DNA of 64,000 nucleotides from an uncultured Clostridia bacterium (GTDB lineage: Bacteria > Bacillota > Clostridia > UBA1381). Made by a program: the position numbers and the translations under genes. The notes beneath the pieces are model-generated. The model made no database searches and had not been told where the DNA came from. It saw nothing but the letters and a program-made list of their open reading frames with translations. Below, piece after piece: positions 41,231 through 48,811 of the stretch; the first letter of the stretch is position 1, and each line of letters starts with the position of its first letter. The DNA is taken from contig CAKSNH010000007.1 of assembly GCA_934476075.1 (NCBI GenBank), forward strand, positions 55,272-119,271, given 5' to 3'.

Positions 41231-41878
41231 ATGATATTGGTTACAATGCCTAAATTTTTAACATTTAAACAAAAACGAAAAGACATAAACTTTTTCAGCA
41301 TAAAAAAGAAAAAGAAAACCGTAGCCTTGGCAGGTATTTTGATTGTGCTTATCCCTATTGTTTTGTTGGGTGCAATGTTCTCGGTATATACATACAATAA
41401 ATATGAAATTGACAGACTAAACGCTGATTTGGCTACCGAGGCAAGAAATCTTGCGGCTATCAATTTGAAAGAAAAAGAGCCTATATTGGAACGTGCCAAT
41501 ATTAAGCGTGATATTTTCGCTACATATTTTGAATGGGTCGATTCGCTGAATACACAGCTTAAACACTTTGACGTTGTTCCGTCACAGCTTATTGTTGATA
41601 TGAACACCGCATCGAAATCAGTTGTGTGCACGTCCATTGCGGCAAAAGAAAACTCACTTGTATTTACAGGTACTGCCCCTTCGACAGAGGCTATTGCAGA
41701 ATATCAGAGTTCTTGTTCAAAGATTTTCGGTGTTTCTGACGTTTTTGTCACATCTATTACAAAAAAGGACAGCACCAAAAAAGTTGTAAAGAAAAAGACG
41801 GTGGTTACCGATGTATATGAATTTGAAATGACGGTAAAATTCGGTGCTCAGAATGATACCGAAACTCAAAATAATTAA
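41231..41878 (+). CDS. pilN: Type IV pilus alignment protein PilN
   Basis: A 210-215-residue single-span protein. The short basic cytoplasmic N-terminus (INFFSIKKKKK) would bind PilM; a membrane helix follows (about 35-58), then a coiled coil and a ferredoxin-like domain (about 110-210). The fold and position support PilN although sequence similarity is low. Start uncertain: the ATG at 41231 is two bases from GGGGGG, while the TTG at 41237 or the ATG at 41246 are better spaced. Confidence 0.85.
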   Translation: MILVTMPKFLTFKQKRKDINFFSIKKKKKTVALAGILIVLIPIVLLGAMFSVYTYNKYEIDRLNADLATEARNLAAINLKEKEPILERANIKRDIFATYFEWVDSLNTQLKHFDVVPSQLIVDMNTASKSVVCTSIAAKENSLVFTGTAPSTEAIAEYQSSCSKIFGVSDVFVTSITKKDSTKKVVKKKTVVTDVYEFEMTVKFGAQNDTETQNN

Positions 41879-41895
41879 GGAGGGTATACAATAAT

Positions 41896-43035
41896 ATGGA
41901 AAAGAAACCTTTATCTTTGCATGAAAAAGTATTATTGGTAATCGTTGCCATAGCAGCTTTGGTTACAGCATTCTATATGTTAGTATACCAGCCGCAGCGT
42001 GAACAAATTGCTACTTTGCACAGTGATGTTGAAAGTAAGCGTAAAGAAGTTGCACAATACGCAGATTTTGACCAGACTATTTCAAAGGCTAATCTTGACG
42101 CACAGGAATACAGCAGTAAAATAAAAGCTTCTACCGCAACATGGTTCTCTGAAATCAAGCAGGACGAAATAATCAATGAATTAGGTCCTAAAATCAGAAA
42201 TGCAAAATTGAACGATTCTACAATAACGTTCGTTAATACACAAATTGCACAGATTGCATCTATGGCAAATGATAACGGCAAAACTCCTACCCTTGCCGAA
42301 ACTCTTGCTCTTGCATATGTGACCATCGCTCAGGAGGAAACCGAAAAAGCAAATGCCGCCGCAAGCGGTACTGCTCCGGCCGCTACAACAGCCCCGACAA
42401 AAGCTCCGGCTGCTCCGGCTGCATCTCCTACTGCCGCACCATCGGGCAATTCAAAGGATAATCCTAACGCTTTGCCTACCGAAATAAAAGATGAGGCTCA
42501 AAAAGAAGAACTTATCGCAGCACAAGTTCAGAAAAGATTTGACGATTTGAATGCAAGTTTGGCAGGATTGTCAGATGATGAATTACAGAAAAAATTGAAC
42601 GAAATTGTTCATAATACTGTTGCAAATGTGCAAAAACTTACTGTTGTTATCACTTTTAAGGACTCTACATATCAGAGTATATTAGACTTTATATACAGCA
42701 TTGAGGCAAATAATCCGTCTATATATATTTCCGATTTGTCTTACAGTGATTCTACGGAAACATATTTAAAGGCACTTGAACAAGCCGCACAAACAGAGGC
42801 TCAGGATGCAAATGCGGGTTCTATTTTGGAAAGCGGTACTACACAGCAGGTTTCGACAGACGAAATATTTAACAGTTCTTTCCCGTCATCTTCGCTTGCA
42901 GCATCTCAAATCATGCAGACTGCCTCAGGAAAATTGTGGACTAAATCAAAAAATACTAAGTTTTATACCGGTTCTGTGACACTAACATATTTTGCAATTT
43001 CAAAGATGCCGAACCAAGACTTACAAATCCAGTAA
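41896..43035 (+). CDS. pilO: Type IV pilus alignment protein PilO-like
   Basis: A 379-residue single-span protein with a membrane helix (about 12-32), a coiled coil (about 35-75) and a C-terminal ferredoxin-like domain. It is longer than the typical 200-residue PilO because an Ala/Thr/Pro linker (about 150-190) and an acidic helical stretch are inserted. It follows pilN and would pair with it. Identity rests on topology and position. Confidence 0.78.
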   Translation: MEKKPLSLHEKVLLVIVAIAALVTAFYMLVYQPQREQIATLHSDVESKRKEVAQYADFDQTISKANLDAQEYSSKIKASTATWFSEIKQDEIINELGPKIRNAKLNDSTITFVNTQIAQIASMANDNGKTPTLAETLALAYVTIAQEETEKANAAASGTAPAATTAPTKAPAAPAASPTAAPSGNSKDNPNALPTEIKDEAQKEELIAAQVQKRFDDLNASLAGLSDDELQKKLNEIVHNTVANVQKLTVVITFKDSTYQSILDFIYSIEANNPSIYISDLSYSDSTETYLKALEQAAQTEAQDANAGSILESGTTQQVSTDEIFNSSFPSSSLAASQIMQTASGKLWTKSKNTKFYTGSVTLTYFAISKMPNQDLQIQ

Positions 43036-43048
43036 CATTAAAATATTA

Positions 43049-43079
43049 AATCAGCCTTTGTCTTTTTCACTGGCTGATT
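43049..43079 (+). terminator. Terminator after pilO
   Basis: AATCAGCC (43049-43056) and GGCTGATT (43072-43079) form an 8-bp stem with T-rich tail (TTTTGGATTTTT). It divides the pilus locus into a motor/major-pilin unit and a minor-pilin unit. Confidence 0.85.
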
Positions 43080-43124
43080 TTTGGATTTTTAATATTATAC
43101 AATTTGAAAGGAATATGGTGTATT

Positions 43125-45284
43125 ATGAAAAAGGTAACGAAAAATCAAGACGGTTTTACGCTTGTTGAAATAATATGTGCTATTGCATTATTGGGTATAC
43201 TTGCCGTACCTACATATAATATTTTTGTAGGCTCGGCAAACAGTCAAAATAAATCAAAAATATTGCAAAAGGCTAACAATGTTGCTCAGTCCATCATGGA
43301 AGATACTCTTGCGGACGATAAGATAACAGTCGGTTCTAAGGACTATACTTACGATGATTTTCTGGTAAATGTAAATATAGAAAAGTCAAAGGACTTGGAA
43401 AATTCTTTAAATAGCGGAAGTAATACTCTTACTATTCCGGGCGGTGCGACAGCAGCACCGAGCGAACCAAGCGATGACCCTGTTATCAATGACGGCGAAC
43501 CTGATGATTATAACGCACGAATTGAGGTATTTGACTATGCCGATACTGATTTTTACTTTATGGCTCGTGCGGGATATGCTCTGTTATTCAACAATAAGGT
43601 TAATATACAAGATAAGCTAACCGAATTTACAAAATCGGGTACATATGATTATAATTCATTCTTTGCAAGCAGTAATCTAAAAACATATACCGATATGGAG
43701 GACTTCACCGAAGCTGATATTAAAAATTTCAAAGCTGCCGCAAATCTGACTGACCACCAATATGAACGTGCGTTGGCTTGTTTTGGCGGTTTGCCGCAGA
43801 GCGAAGTTTTATCGTTCATGAAAACAATTATGGACAGATATGTTACTGTTTATAATAATACAAAAAGCGGACTTGCCGGTGGAAGTGATACAAGTGCTGA
43901 AGAAAAAATTAATTATATTTTGAATTCAAGCAATATTTTTGATACTATCGAAAATTTGTATAATACATTATATAACGGCGATACTTCCGAAAAAGCATTT
44001 TTTGAGAACCTAAAACCGGAATGGTACGCAACAAATTTAAAGAGTTACATGATTAGTAACTTATACAATAGTATGTACACTAAAACAACAAATGCTACCA
44101 CAAACGGTCCTATTTTGAGATTAAAATTATTTGATGTAAACGGTAATATTGTCAGCATTGGGGGTAAAAATGTTCTTACATGGTATCCTCCGACAGGCGG
44201 TAGTTACGGTGCTGATATAAACTTCCAAGTCTGGCAGGATATGATTGGTTTTGAAAACTGGGGACTTAGTTACAGATGGTCGGACTCATACAATCCATTG
44301 AATATTGAAACGACATCAGTATCTCAAAATGGTTGGAGTTATAACAATATATACAGTGATATGACATTTTATATTACAGGTACTCTTGAATATCGTTCTG
44401 TTCGTTTTGCCATGTTGGCAGGTAATCCGTACGCCTCAAAAGAATATGATGAGGCAACCGGTAAATGGAACAATTATACTGCTAACATGAATTTTTTCCA
44501 AAAGATTTCTTCGGGGTCTGATAAATTTACCGTTGAAAAATACGGTGATTATTCATGGCTGCATTTTAATGAATCTGCAAACAAGAAAAAGAACCCTAGC
44601 TCAGACGATAAGAAAAATCCTACCTCTACTACATATACATGGGGTGATGAAAATGATAATGTATATAAAGTAACCGTTACTCTTTATAAGAAAAATGATT
44701 CAAGCAAGAAAAATATTCTTGTAAACCTTGTATCATTTAAGAATACAACCAACGGTGCGACTGTATCGGTATCAACAGACGGCGGTGCCAGTCCGTCCCC
44801 TACCGCATCGACCGAACCGACATCTGTACCTATCGGAAGTTTGCCGTCGGATTCATCGGCTAATGTTACTTTTGATTTTAAAGACGGAAATGTTGTTAAT
44901 ATTAATAACTCAACTACCACTCTGTTTAACGGCTTGACACCTTCTGCGGGCGGTTCAATGTCATTTAACAACGGTACTGCATTCTCATTTGACTTTAAAG
45001 ACGTGTATTCGCAGCAAGACGTTAAAAATAACTTCACTTTCGATTATTTTAAAAATACAAGTCAAATAAGTCAGCTTGTATGGGTTATGAAAGGCAACAA
45101 AACAGATGTTGATTTTAATATTTCATTAAGCGGAGAATCGTCTACCGGAAATGAAACTGTATTTGTTATTTACAATTATGCAGGGCTTAATATTAAATTG
45201 ACATCTAATTCAAGTAAAAACTGGCTTAAATACGGCGGTGTTGTGGTAGTTGATGCTTCGGGAAATGCAACCGTGCTAAAATAA
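43125..45284 (+). CDS. Giant pseudopilin-like pilus protein, 719 residues
   Basis: An N-terminal class III prepilin signal is clear (leader ends DG, then FTLVEIICAIALLGILAVPTYN), but the mature protein is about 700 residues, four to five times the usual pilin. Two low-complexity Ser/Thr/Pro or acidic segments (about residues 108-125 and 560-585) separate otherwise beta-rich, Asn- and Tyr-rich regions. I do not recognise the large domain; a tip adhesin on a minor pilin is one reading. The ATG at 43125 gives the normal leader; the in-frame TTG at 43104 is unlikely. Confidence 0.85.
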   Translation: MKKVTKNQDGFTLVEIICAIALLGILAVPTYNIFVGSANSQNKSKILQKANNVAQSIMEDTLADDKITVGSKDYTYDDFLVNVNIEKSKDLENSLNSGSNTLTIPGGATAAPSEPSDDPVINDGEPDDYNARIEVFDYADTDFYFMARAGYALLFNNKVNIQDKLTEFTKSGTYDYNSFFASSNLKTYTDMEDFTEADIKNFKAAANLTDHQYERALACFGGLPQSEVLSFMKTIMDRYVTVYNNTKSGLAGGSDTSAEEKINYILNSSNIFDTIENLYNTLYNGDTSEKAFFENLKPEWYATNLKSYMISNLYNSMYTKTTNATTNGPILRLKLFDVNGNIVSIGGKNVLTWYPPTGGSYGADINFQVWQDMIGFENWGLSYRWSDSYNPLNIETTSVSQNGWSYNNIYSDMTFYITGTLEYRSVRFAMLAGNPYASKEYDEATGKWNNYTANMNFFQKISSGSDKFTVEKYGDYSWLHFNESANKKKNPSSDDKKNPTSTTYTWGDENDNVYKVTVTLYKKNDSSKKNILVNLVSFKNTTNGATVSVSTDGGASPSPTASTEPTSVPIGSLPSDSSANVTFDFKDGNVVNINNSTTTLFNGLTPSAGGSMSFNNGTAFSFDFKDVYSQQDVKNNFTFDYFKNTSQISQLVWVMKGNKTDVDFNISLSGESSTGNETVFVIYNYAGLNIKLTSNSSKNWLKYGGVVVVDASGNATVLK

Positions 45285-45296
45285 AGGGGGATAAAA

Positions 45297-45932
45297 ATGA
45301 AAAACAAAGAACGTGGCTCGGCATTGGTATTGGTTATCTTTGCAATGACTATGATTATATTGCTTACATTAACTTTATCCGCCTCCCTTTTATCAAATTA
45401 TAAGATGAAAAAATCGGAACTGACAACAGAGCGTAATATATACGTCAACGATTCCTGTGAATCATATACACAGGCACTGCTTAGCAATATGATAAACGAT
45501 TCGCTTATATCTGCATTGAACGACGCATTTACCAACACGGTCAGAACTGAACTTCAAACAACCGATGAATATACCGATAATGTATTGGATGCGGCAAAAG
45601 ATGCGTATAAAACACGCATACTTTCAAAATCAAGTACATTTTTAACTGATTTGCAGCACAGTATGGATACTATAACCGCACATTATGTTACTACAAATCA
45701 GAGTTTAAAAAGTATAACCTGTACTATTGACAGTGCTAATTTTAACAATGGCAAATGTACCATTTCTTACAGAGTAAATATTGAAAATAATTCAAATGTA
45801 TTTACTATGAAATACGATTGGGACGCATATACCATTATTGATAATGTGTGCCGTGAAATTATTTCCTCTGAGAATGGTTCTACCATTGACCCGACAAAAA
45901 TAAATGTTACAATAAACACTATCTACGGCTAA
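45297..45932 (+). CDS. PilX-like minor pilus protein
   Basis: A 211-residue single-span protein with a pilin-like N-terminus that lacks the classical G-F-T motif: ERGSALVLVIFAMTMIILLTLTLSAS resembles PilX N-terminal regions. The rest is probably helical then beta. It lies 12 bases after the giant pseudopilin gene and 14 bases before the next pseudopilin gene, so these three proteins may form one tip complex. Confidence 0.75.
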   Translation: MKNKERGSALVLVIFAMTMIILLTLTLSASLLSNYKMKKSELTTERNIYVNDSCESYTQALLSNMINDSLISALNDAFTNTVRTELQTTDEYTDNVLDAAKDAYKTRILSKSSTFLTDLQHSMDTITAHYVTTNQSLKSITCTIDSANFNNGKCTISYRVNIENNSNVFTMKYDWDAYTIIDNVCREIISSENGSTIDPTKINVTINTIYG

Positions 45933-45946
45933 GAAAGGGGTATATT

Positions 45947-46477
45947 ATGAAAAAATGCAATGCAGGCTTCACATTAGTAGAAGTAATTGTCAGTATTGCG
46001 ATACTGTCAATAATAATTACTCCTATCGGATTTATGCTTATAAATCAGTCGAAAAGCACCAAAGATAATCAAAATATAACTTTTGTTCAGCAGAATGCAC
46101 AGCTTGCGATGTCCTCTTTTCGTACAAAATGTATTCCGGCTTCAAGCGTAATCACAATAGAAAACGAAAGCGGTCTGAGTGTGCTCAGCGAATCTACTGC
46201 AAATGTGCAATTTTCAAAGTTGGTGTTAAAAAATATACACACCGGCGAAAGTACCACTTATGAGTATAATTCATCTACACATACTCTCCGCTATAACGGT
46301 GCTGACATTGCAACAGGAATAAAAGTTTTGGTTTCTCCCCTACCCGATACTTCAAACTATGCAAACTGCAAAGGTTTAAAGATTAACATCGAATCATCAA
46401 AAAGCGATGCGGGTACAAAGAAAACGCATAATTTAAAACTGGAAAACCAATTCTATTTTAGAAACGCTGCAAAATAA
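45947..46477 (+). CDS. Minor pseudopilin, PilV/PilW-like
   Basis: A 176-residue protein with leader ending AG, then FTLVEVIVSIAILSIIITPIGF, the signature of minor pseudopilins of the PilV/GspI type. The globular part is Ser/Asn-rich with no Cys pair. It is the last gene of the pilus locus, followed by a strong terminator. Confidence 0.88.
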   Translation: MKKCNAGFTLVEVIVSIAILSIIITPIGFMLINQSKSTKDNQNITFVQQNAQLAMSSFRTKCIPASSVITIENESGLSVLSESTANVQFSKLVLKNIHTGESTTYEYNSSTHTLRYNGADIATGIKVLVSPLPDTSNYANCKGLKINIESSKSDAGTKKTHNLKLENQFYFRNAAK

Positions 46478-46487
46478 TTAATTCTTT

Positions 46488-46522
46488 ACAGGCAAGTTCA
46501 TCAAAGCTTGCCTGTATTTTTT
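46488..46522 (+). terminator. Terminator of the pilus locus
   Basis: ACAGGCAAG (46488-46496) and CTTGCCTGT (46507-46515) form a perfect 9-bp stem followed by ATTTTTT. Confidence 0.92.
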
Positions 46523-46525
46523 CGC

Positions 46526-46558
46526 AAAAAAACAGTGCTCCGTTAAACGAAACACTGT
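46526..46558 (-). terminator. Flavodoxin-side terminator
   Basis: ACAGTG (46532-46537) and CACTGT (46553-46558) pair; on the minus strand a run of seven T follows. It meets the pilus terminator head-on. The 80 bases between it and the flavodoxin stop contain no gene. Confidence 0.7.
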
Positions 46559-46638
46559 CTTTTATAAGTATAACAATCGGTCAATTACAGCAAAGGCATT
46601 TCACTCAATTAGGGGGTTGACCGACTATTATTTGCAAT

Positions 46639-47070
46639 TTATAGTGCGGCAACTTTCTCGCCCAATTCTCTGCATTGTGCCAATACATCATCATCAGGCT
46701 CGCCGTTGGCAATCAAACCTTCGTCATTAACCATTTCTGCTCCCGCATTTGTAACTCTTTCAGCCCAGTTTCTCATCCATTCGCCGTCACCCCAGCCATA
46801 TGAACCGAACAAAGCTACTTTTTTACCGGCAAGATTTTTCTCCAAATCCGTAAAGAACGGTTCAAAATCGCCTTCTTCCAATACTTCTGCTCCCATAGCA
46901 GGGCAGCCTAAAATCAAATTGCTGTATTGGCTTACGTCTTGTGCAGATGTTTCTGTCACCTCAAATAGTTTTACATCTGCGTCTGCTTTGGCAGCACCCT
47001 CTTGAATTTCTTTTGCCATCATTTCTGTATTACCTGTGCCGCTCCAATATACAATAACTGTTTTACTCAT
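46639..47070 (-). CDS. Flavodoxin
   Basis: A 143-residue FMN-binding flavodoxin: phosphate loop WSGTGNTEMMA (residues 9-19), then GCPAMGAEVLEE and FGSYGWGDGEWMRNW for the isoalloxazine. Flavodoxins replace ferredoxin when iron is short, which fits its place beside the feo genes. AGGAGG precedes the ATG. It is the last minus-strand gene of the iron cluster, 94 bases past DUF3793, perhaps with its own promoter in that gap. Confidence 0.93.
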   Translation of the reverse strand: MSKTVIVYWSGTGNTEMMAKEIQEGAAKADADVKLFEVTETSAQDVSQYSNLILGCPAMGAEVLEEGDFEPFFTDLEKNLAGKKVALFGSYGWGDGEWMRNWAERVTNAGAEMVNDEGLIANGEPDDDVLAQCRELGEKVAAL

Positions 47071-47164
47071 GTTTTATATCCTCCTAAAAATTTTTTATAT
47101 ACAAAGTGTTGTCAAAAAATATACAGAATATTCCATACTATTTTCCCACACATTGTTTTCATAT

Positions 47165-47722
47165 TTAACTCGCACATACCAAATCAATCAATCCCGCACC
47201 GTTATTCATCAGCTTGATAAACTTGTTTCTGCAACAATCATATTCTGAAAATAACCGCTTGGTATCTTCAACATTGTCATATACTTTCCAATATCCCGTA
47301 TACTTACACCCTTCATTTTTATGTTTTATAAATCCATAAATATCACACACCGGATACCCCAAAAAAGCACCTATCTCATGCGGAAACTCAACCGATGTAC
47401 TAATCCTGTACTTCAAAAACTCAATACAATCGTCTAAATTCTTCACAGACGGATAACCATACAAATTTAAAAGTTCAGCAATCTCTTTTCTGTTTATGTA
47501 GTCATACAAATTCTTTTTATGATACACAATCACCAATAACCTGTTTTTACATTCACACAACACATCAAAAAATATATCAAACCCGTTCAGTTCCATATTC
47601 ATTTTTTCTAATTCCAAATACATATCACTATTCTGTGCCTTAGATATTGACAATATGTTAGCCGGTTTTATCCCTGCCAATGTCGGTCCGCAGTGCATTG
47701 CAATACTTCTTTCGATATCCAT
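47165..47722 (-). CDS. DUF3793 protein
   Basis: A 185-residue DUF3793 protein, found in Clostridia beside feoAB and flavodoxin genes, function unknown. The family opening is seen (AMHCGPTLAGIKPANIL), followed by VIVYHKKNLYDYI and FPHEIGAFLGYPVCDIYGFIKH. Conserved Cys and His residues (MHCGP, CKYTGYWKVY, CCRNKF) suggest metal or haem handling; this is inference. The ATG at 47722 has AAAGGAG upstream. A GGTTAG-type iron operator lies 15 bases before it. Confidence 0.87.
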   Translation of the reverse strand: MDIERSIAMHCGPTLAGIKPANILSISKAQNSDMYLELEKMNMELNGFDIFFDVLCECKNRLLVIVYHKKNLYDYINRKEIAELLNLYGYPSVKNLDDCIEFLKYRISTSVEFPHEIGAFLGYPVCDIYGFIKHKNEGCKYTGYWKVYDNVEDTKRLFSEYDCCRNKFIKLMNNGAGLIDLVCAS

Positions 47723-47736
47723 ATACTCTCCTTTTG

Positions 47737-47754
47737 GGTTAGTTTTAACTAACC
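47737..47754. promoter_or_regulatory. GGTTAG-N6-CTAACC operator before DUF3793
   Basis: GGTTAG TTTTAA CTAACC, extended to 8-bp arms (GGTTAGTT/AACTAACC). It matches the operator at 51872-51889 in the feoA promoter region and would bring DUF3793 under the same regulator. Confidence 0.7.
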
Positions 47755-47769
47755 ACTTATCAAAAAAAA

Positions 47770-48060
47770 TTAATTTGCTTTTGCAAAATAATCTTCCAAA
47801 ATGTTTGTCAATGCACAAGCACTTGATGAATGACATCTTGCAATATGTGCACCGGCTTTCTCCGCCTGAACAGCTGCCACATTCACCATCTTATGTGCCA
47901 CTGTACTTGTGAACAATATCACCAAATTCGGTGAGCCGATTTTATTCTTAAAATCACTCGGATAATGCGTAAATACTTTACATTTACAGCCATATTTTTT
48001 ACATATACTTTTATACTGGCAATGCATTCTGTCATGCCCACCTACAATAACTATACTCAT
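47770..48060 (-). CDS. DUF2325 protein
   Basis: A 96-residue DUF2325 protein, a small Rossmann-like fold: SIVIVGGHDRMHCQYKSICKKYG at the start, VILFTSTVAHKMVNVA in the middle. Function unknown. It has conserved Cys and His residues and normally accompanies iron or redox genes in Clostridia, as here. Start at 48060 (AAAGGTTGG upstream). Confidence 0.87.
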   Translation of the reverse strand: MSIVIVGGHDRMHCQYKSICKKYGCKCKVFTHYPSDFKNKIGSPNLVILFTSTVAHKMVNVAAVQAEKAGAHIARCHSSSACALTNILEDYFAKAN

Positions 48061-48098
48061 GTTTACCAACCTTTCAACTCATATATCTATATTACCAT

Positions 48099-48119
48099 GC
48101 GGTGCTTTTTATGCACCGC
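48099..48119 (-). other. Hairpin between the regulator and DUF2325 genes
   Basis: GCGGTGC and GCACCGC form a 7-bp stem with seven-base loop. On the minus strand no T-run follows, so termination would be weak; it may separate feo from DUF2325 expression. Confidence 0.45.
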
Positions 48120-48146
48120 ACGATAAAATATATTTTGTATCTACTT

Positions 48147-48521
48147 TTATTCAGTTAAATTTGCAGAGCAAGCTTCTATCATATGTTCTATATTATCATT
48201 TGTAAAATTGCAAAGACATATAATTGAATCCAAACGTGCATCTTCCGCATTGCTGTTTAATTTCTCAGACAAAAATCTGTTTATGAACAAATACTTTGTA
48301 TACAAGTCATTGCCTAATTTTGCACCCAATTCAGTAAGCTTTATCGTTCCTCTGAACTCTTTTTCAACATATCCGCTTTTTACAAACAACTCTATCATAT
48401 TATAGACTGTCGCTTTTTTTACTTTTAAGCTATTTGCAATATCTATTGAACGCACTTCATTTCCTTCCGAACCAAGTTCATAGATAGTAAACAAATATTT
48501 CTTTTTTGTTGGTGAAAGCAT
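48147..48521 (-). CDS. DtxR-family metal-dependent regulator
   Basis: A 124-residue protein with an N-terminal winged helix (residues 5-60: YLFTIYELGSEGNEVRSIDIANSLKVKKATVYNMIELF) and a short dimerisation domain (60-122) with Cys, His and Asp/Glu candidates for metal binding (SIICLCNF, NIEHMIEACS). This is the DtxR/IdeR/MntR layout without an SH3-like third domain. Position at the end of the feo operon suggests that it is the iron sensor for the GGTTAG operators in this region; that link is inference. Confidence 0.85.
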   Translation of the reverse strand: MLSPTKKKYLFTIYELGSEGNEVRSIDIANSLKVKKATVYNMIELFVKSGYVEKEFRGTIKLTELGAKLGNDLYTKYLFINRFLSEKLNSNAEDARLDSIICLCNFTNDNIEHMIEACSANLTE

Positions 48522-48533
48522 CGCTTTTCTCCT

Positions 48534-48641
48534 CTATTTTTTATGAATAATTTTCTTTAATTCAGTTTTAACATATGTGATAAATGTTATAATTGTCAGA
48601 CACAGTAGTAATGCTGCCATACCATATCTCAATATATCCAT
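48534..48641 (-). CDS. 35-residue single-span membrane protein in the feo operon
   Basis: A very short frame: an N-terminal MDILRYGM, one membrane helix (AALLLCLTIITFITYV, about residues 9-24) and a basic tail ending KKIIHKK. It lies 11 bases after the Cys-rich FeoB partner and 12 bases before the regulator, exactly filling the gap. I know no named family. It could be a FeoB accessory subunit like FeoC-type mini-proteins; inference only. Confidence 0.55.
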   Translation of the reverse strand: MDILRYGMAALLLCLTIITFITYVKTELKKIIHKK

Positions 48642-48652
48642 ATTTGTCACAC

Positions 48653-48799
48653 TCATTTCTTGCTGTGATGACACATTCCGCAGCTTGCACAATTTCCGCC
48701 GCATGAACTCTTGCCGGCTTTCTTATCTTTAATCATATTATATATAATCAATCCGACAATACCTGCAATAACCAATGATATGATAATAGTCGCAACCAT
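48653..48799 (-). CDS. FeoB-associated Cys-rich membrane protein
   Basis: A 48-residue protein with one membrane span (about residues 3-22) and a Cys-rich C-terminus (C-GGN-C-AS-C-GM-C-HH). This is the signature of the FeoB-associated Cys-rich membrane protein family, which follows feoB in many Clostridia and probably helps pass Fe(II). It starts 12 bases after the feoB stop with AGGAG nine bases upstream. It is too short for standard gene callers with length limits. Confidence 0.88.
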   Translation of the reverse strand: MVATIIISLVIAGIVGLIIYNMIKDKKAGKSSCGGNCASCGMCHHSKK

Positions 48800-48811
48800 A
48801 CTCTCTCACTC

